A DNA stretch of 64,000 bases from positions 248,001 to 312,000 of the forward strand of contig JAVJWR010000031.1 in assembly GCA_040221975.1 (NCBI GenBank), written 5' to 3'. Position numbers and translations under genes: made by a program. Below are positions 61,048-64,000 of this stretch, one piece after another. Source of the stretch: Haliea sp040221975. Its GTDB lineage: Bacteria; Pseudomonadota; Gammaproteobacteria; Pseudomonadales; Halieaceae. The notes beneath the pieces are model-generated. The model had not been told where the DNA came from. It saw only the letters and a program-made list of their open reading frames with translations, and did no database searches. Within the stretch, counting starts at the first letter, position 1; every line of letters starts with the position of its first letter.

Positions 61048-61072
61048 AGATCCAGGTTCCTTCCATACGCGC

Positions 61073-62575
61073 CTACGTCGTCAGCGAGCGCAGCAAATTT
61101 TTGTAGTCTTCCCGAATATCGGAATTGGTTTCGCGAAGCTCCTTTATTTTACGGCATGCATGCAACACTGTCGTGTGGTCTCTGCCACCAAAGCTGTCCC
61201 CAATTTCCGGCAAACTATGGTTGGTCAACTCCTTGGCCAAAGCCATGGCGACCTGACGAGGCCGGGCGACCGAGCGGCTGCGTCGGCGCGACATCAGATC
61301 CGCCACCTTGATCTTGTAGTATTCCGCCACTGTCCGCTGGATATTATCAAGGCTGACCTGCTTGTCCTGCAGGGCCAGCAGATCCTTGAGGCTCTCCTTG
61401 ATCAGCTCTACATCCACTGGTTTCCCTGTGAAGTGAGCACTCGCTATCACCCTCTTGAGCGCACCTTCCAGCTCTCGGACGTTGGACCGAATCCGTTGCG
61501 CAATAAAAAAGGCCGCATCCGGCGGCAGGTCAATCCTCGCCTGGCCGGCCTTGTTCATCAGAATCGCCACCCGGGTCTCGAGTTCCGGAGGCTCCACCGC
61601 GACCGTCAGGCCCCAGCCAAACCGGGATTTCAAGCGCTCTTCGAGGCCATCGATTTCCTTCGGATACCGGTCGCAGGTGAGGATCATTTGCTGCCCGCCC
61701 TCAAGCAAGGCATTAAACGTGTGGAAAAATTCTTCCTGCGAGCGATCTTTCTTCGCGAAAAACTGGATATCGTCGATCAGCAGAGCGTCTACTGAGCGGT
61801 AATAGCGCTTGAAATCACTGATGGCATTGAGCTGCAATGCCTTGACCATGTCGGCCACGAATCGCTCCGAATGCAGGTAAACCACCTTGGCTTCCGGATT
61901 CTGCTGCTTCAACGCATTGCCGACAGCATGCATGAGGTGGGTCTTGCCAAGGCCCACGCCGCCGTAGAGAAACAGGGGATTGTAGGACTCACCCGGATTC
62001 TCGGCGACCTGCCGCGCAGCCGCCAATGCCAACTGGTTCGACTTGCCCTCCACGAAATTGTCGAATGTGTAGTGATCTACCAGATGGTGTTGTTGCCCCG
62101 GCTCGTCCGCAGCCCTGGACCGCTGCTGCAGTGCTTCGCGACCCGCTGCGGAACCGGCAAAGCGTTCACGATTGGGCATGACCGAAGGCACGGCCTGCAC
62201 CGGAGCGGCTGGCCGCAACTCGGCAATGTTGCTGCCGCTTACCGCGTAGCCCGAGACCGCGGGCGCCATTGACGCTGTGTAGCCCTGAGAGACCGAACGC
62301 TGGCGACTTTGACTGCTCACTTCGGCACCCTGCACAGTGCCGATTTCCAGCACCAGGTTCAGCGAGGCGCCGCTGTCAAGCTCCCGCAGCAACTGGTGGA
62401 TACGTGGCGCAAACTTGTCGTTGACGAAATCCTTGATAAAGCGGTTGGGGGCAAACAATGTGAGCTGCTGTCCACTCTGGCTCGCCTGCAGCGGACGAAT
62501 CCAGGTGTTGAATTGCTGCGAGGGCAATTCATCCTGAAGCCTGCTCACGCATTGCTGCCATACTACATCAGGCAA
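61073..62575 (-). CDS. dnaA: Chromosomal replication initiator DnaA
   Basis: A 500-residue initiator. Domain I starts with VVWQQCVSRLQDELPSQQFNTWIRPLQ (in part) ; the AAA+ core has GGVGLGKTHLMHAVGN (Walker A) and LLIDDIQFF (Walker B), and the C-terminal DNA-binding helix-turn-helix has GDSFGGRDHTTVLHAC. The start is called at TTG 62575, preceded by AAGGGGAAGG, because this gives the family N-terminus; the frame remains open to an ATG at 62716, but that extension covers the promoter and DnaA box and is unlikely to be translated. Confidence 0.95.
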   Translation of the reverse strand: MPDVVWQQCVSRLQDELPSQQFNTWIRPLQASQSGQQLTLFAPNRFIKDFVNDKFAPRIHQLLRELDSGASLNLVLEIGTVQGAEVSSQSRQRSVSQGYTASMAPAVSGYAVSGSNIAELRPAAPVQAVPSVMPNRERFAGSAAGREALQQRSRAADEPGQQHHLVDHYTFDNFVEGKSNQLALAAARQVAENPGESYNPLFLYGGVGLGKTHLMHAVGNALKQQNPEAKVVYLHSERFVADMVKALQLNAISDFKRYYRSVDALLIDDIQFFAKKDRSQEEFFHTFNALLEGGQQMILTCDRYPKEIDGLEERLKSRFGWGLTVAVEPPELETRVAILMNKAGQARIDLPPDAAFFIAQRIRSNVRELEGALKRVIASAHFTGKPVDVELIKESLKDLLALQDKQVSLDNIQRTVAEYYKIKVADLMSRRRSRSVARPRQVAMALAKELTNHSLPEIGDSFGGRDHTTVLHACRKIKELRETNSDIREDYKNLLRSLTT

Positions 62576-62641
62576 AACCTTCCCCTTGGGACCCTCGATA
62601 ACTCTGGCCCTGCTTGCAAAACGATTTGTTGACCCGCGAAC

Positions 62642-62647
62642 ATTGTA
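62642..62647 (-). promoter_or_regulatory. Candidate -10 element for dnaA
   Basis: TACAAT on the minus strand, about 67 bp upstream of the TTG start. The -35 position is GAAAAC, a poor match, so this is tentative. A DnaA box lies about 65 bp upstream and could autoregulate. Confidence 0.3.
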
Positions 62648-62708
62648 TCCTGTTAGCAACCCGGTTTTCTGCTGGCCGGTGCGCTGATCATACTCCCCTT
62701 GCGGCGAG

Positions 62709-62717
62709 TTATCCACA
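62709..62717 (+). promoter_or_regulatory. DnaA box (TTATCCACA)
   Basis: A perfect consensus DnaA-binding 9-mer between the dnaA promoter and the AT-rich part of oriC. Confidence 0.9.
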
Positions 62718-62827
62718 CCTCTGGCGAATTTAATACAAGATGTTTTATCTTTTTAATTCAATAGGTTGGAACATTTTTGAACGTTTTCTAACCACCCAAA
62801 CAGAAAATATACGGCGGTTTGTTTTTC

Positions 62828-62836
62828 TGTGTATAA
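62828..62836 (-). promoter_or_regulatory. DnaA box (TTATACACA)
   Basis: A consensus TTATNCACA 9-mer on the minus strand, reading TGTGTATAA on the plus strand, inside the AT-rich oriC region. Confidence 0.85.
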
Positions 62837-62987
62837 CCTGTTTATATCTTTTGGGGAACATGTGTGTTGATGGTCACAACCCGCACCACTGCTGGCTTTT
62901 GACCCGCGCTCGCCAGCCCCCCCGCGAGGGTCCCCGATGCGGTCCCCGGTCCCGCCCCGGAAAGGCAAATAAAGAGCCGCGCACGCA

Positions 62988-63016
62988 TTGAATTACGCCC
63001 GGCGTTTCTCTAGAAT
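62988..63016 (+). promoter_or_regulatory. rpmH promoter
   Basis: TTGAAT (62988-62993) and TAGAAT (63011-63016) are separated by exactly 17 bp, a good sigma-70 promoter upstream of rpmH, with a leader of about 95 nt. Confidence 0.75.
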
Positions 63017-63117
63017 ACCCAACCTTTTTTGCAGTCTTACTTTTCCGCCCACGCGAGCATCATGGAGCGAAGAGAAGTCTCTGCCTTCTATTTATTACCC
63101 ACTATTGGATTCAAGTC

Positions 63118-63252
63118 ATGAAAAGAACCTTCCAGCCCAGCGTCATCAAGCGCAAGCGCACCCACGGTTTTCGCTCGCGGATGGCTACCAAGAACGGCCG
63201 TCTGGTCCTGAGCCGCCGGCGGGCAAAGGGTCGCAAGCGCCTCGCCGCCTGA
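63118..63252 (+). CDS. rpmH: 50S ribosomal protein L34
   Basis: A 44-residue highly basic ribosomal protein: MKRTFQPSVIKRKRTHGFRS followed by MATKNGRLVLSRRRAKGRKR, a nearly invariant sequence. It is preceded by a consensus promoter and followed by rnpA 15 bp later. Confidence 0.98.
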   Translation: MKRTFQPSVIKRKRTHGFRSRMATKNGRLVLSRRRAKGRKRLAA

Positions 63253-63267
63253 TGAGCTGTTTGCTGC

Positions 63268-63672
63268 GTGGGCGCCATCGCTGACCGCGACAGGACTTCC
63301 GCCTCCTTTGGCAAGTCCAGGCGCCTGCTCACAGCAAGCCAGTACCGGGCAGTGTTCGATGATGCCGCCGTCAAGGTATCGCACCGAAACCTGCTGCTGC
63401 TGGCGCGGATCACTGACCATCCGCAATCCCGGCTGGGCCTGGTCATTGCCAAGAAAAACGTGCGCAAGGCCGTACAACGCAACCGGATCAAGCGCGTTGC
63501 CCGCGAATTGTTCCGGCAGCTGCCCCCGGCAGACCCACCGCTGGACGTTGTCCTGCTGGCTCGTCGGGGTCTGGACGGACTAGACAACACCGCGCTGTTC
63601 GCAGCCCTGGGGGAACAATGGCAGAAGCTGGCCCGCAATGCTGCCAGAACCCCGCAAACGCGAGGCAACTGA
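63268..63672 (+). CDS. rnpA: Ribonuclease P protein component
   Basis: A 134-residue basic protein that supports RNase P RNA in tRNA 5' processing. The family core RLGLVIAKKNVRKAVQRNRIKR is present at about residues 55-76. It starts at a GTG (63268). The stop overlaps yidD by 1 bp. Confidence 0.96.
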   Translation: MGAIADRDRTSASFGKSRRLLTASQYRAVFDDAAVKVSHRNLLLLARITDHPQSRLGLVIAKKNVRKAVQRNRIKRVARELFRQLPPADPPLDVVLLARRGLDGLDNTALFAALGEQWQKLARNAARTPQTRGN

Positions 63673-63899
63673 TGCGCAAGCTCCTCATCTCCATCATCTC
63701 TCTGTATCGCTACACCGTAAGTCCCTTCCTCGGGGACAATTGCCGTTTCTACCCCAGCTGCTCCCACTATGCCCAGGATGCCATTGCCCTGCACGGGATC
63801 CTCAAGGGCAGCTACCTGACACTGCGTCGCATCGGCAAGTGCCATCCATGGCACGAAGGTGGAGTCGACCCGGTACCACCCTGCAAACACACTCACTGA
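63672..63899 (+). CDS. yidD: Membrane protein insertion efficiency factor YidD
   Basis: A 75-residue protein with the YidD core YRYTVSPFLGDNCRFYPSCSHYA and GGVDPVPP at the end. It assists YidC in inserting membrane proteins. It is coupled to rnpA (TGATG) and precedes yidC by 18 bp. Confidence 0.96.
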   Translation: MRKLLISIISLYRYTVSPFLGDNCRFYPSCSHYAQDAIALHGILKGSYLTLRRIGKCHPWHEGGVDPVPPCKHTH

Positions 63900-63917
63900 C
63901 AAAGCTGACCACCTATT

Positions 63918-64000
63918 ATGGATTTGCAACGTACTTTGTTGATCGGCGCCTTCGCCCTGCTGTCATTCATGCTGTTGACCGAATGGGTGGCTTTCAAGGA
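63918..64000 (+). CDS. yidC: Membrane protein insertase YidC, N-terminal fragment cut by the window edge
   Basis: The visible 27 codons read MDLQRTLLIGAFALLSFMLL and on into a membrane helix, the typical YidC start. It follows rnpA-yidD, the standard order. The rest lies outside the window. Confidence 0.93.
   Translation, partial: MDLQRTLLIGAFALLSFMLLTEWVAFK

Larger units (their letters stand above)
62576..63117. other. Putative chromosomal origin of replication (oriC), dnaA-rpmH intergenic region
   Basis: The region between divergent dnaA and rpmH holds two DnaA boxes, an AT-rich stretch (about 62728-62860, with a run of TTTTATCTTTTTAATTCA) suited to unwinding, and promoters in both directions. 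This position is the classical oriC location in Pseudomonas-like gammaproteobacteria. Only two strong boxes were recognised by eye. Confidence 0.8.

Noticed and set aside
62576..62716. N-terminal extension of dnaA to ATG 62716
   Set aside because: It would add 47 residues absent from the family and would cover the DnaA box and the promoter; TTG 62575 with AAGGGG fits better.

Overview
The window is 64 kb of GC-rich chromosome from a gammaproteobacterium and contains the replication origin. The order gyrB-recF-dnaN-dnaA / oriC / rpmH-rnpA-yidD-yidC, the def-fmt-rsmB-trkA block, the LysM-dprA-tsaC-hemF-aroE block, the glyQ-glyS pair, a split class II ribonucleotide reductase (nrdJa/nrdJb) and a cox cluster beside polA all resemble Pseudomonas and its marine relatives. 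PEP-CTERM-type proteins, the P450 and the Ltp2-like pair fit a marine Cellvibrionales/Halieaceae-type organism. That placement is inference from layout and families, not from a search. No rRNA, tRNA or CRISPR array was recognised.

Layout. 1-10.7 kb: tail of a probable engB, polA, and a caa3-type cytochrome c oxidase cluster (coxB, ctaD, cox11, ctaE, SURF1, a Sco-like protein, cyoE, SCO) that lacks heme A synthase. 11-16 kb: a P450, a YheV-like zinc ribbon, a gamma-carbonic anhydrase, then aroE, hemF, tsaC and purE. 16-25 kb: a C-terminal-sorting-signal protein, dprA, a LysM protein, and divergently def-fmt-rsmB-trkA-trkH. 25-32.5 kb: a DUF4398 lipoprotein and an OmpA-like lipoprotein, djlA, glyQS and rmuC. 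33-41 kb: a reduced type IV pilus/Chp chemosensory cluster with ChpA divided into two proteins and a receptor that lacks the periplasmic domain. 41-47 kb: an unknown protein, a degenerate NtrC-type AAA+ protein, nrdJb and nrdJa. The nrdJa gene is interrupted by a 375-residue intein carrying a LAGLIDADG endonuclease, inserted exactly before the active-site cysteine.

47-54.7 kb is accessory: a thiolase-like/DUF35 pair lacking thiolase cysteines (Ltp2-like), a TauE/SafE permease, then a probable metal-handling operon (small Cys/His secreted protein, TolC-type lipoprotein, multicopper oxidase, MgtC/DUF4010 membrane protein) and a convergent MOSC protein. 55-56.3 kb is an AT-rich stretch with a PEP-CTERM protein and 650 bp without a gene. 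From 56.3 kb the replication region runs to the right edge. Two perfect parS sites lie inside recF, and oriC lies between dnaA and rpmH with two DnaA boxes.

How the genes work together: the right end covers initiation, clamp, repair, supercoiling and segregation signals; the left and middle blocks cover respiration, translation (formylation, deformylation, glycyl-tRNA, t6A) and potassium uptake. The parts most worth attention are the nrdJa intein, the split ChpA with its domain-poor receptor, the AAA+ protein with a broken Walker B next to nrdJ, the missing COX15, and the metal operon.
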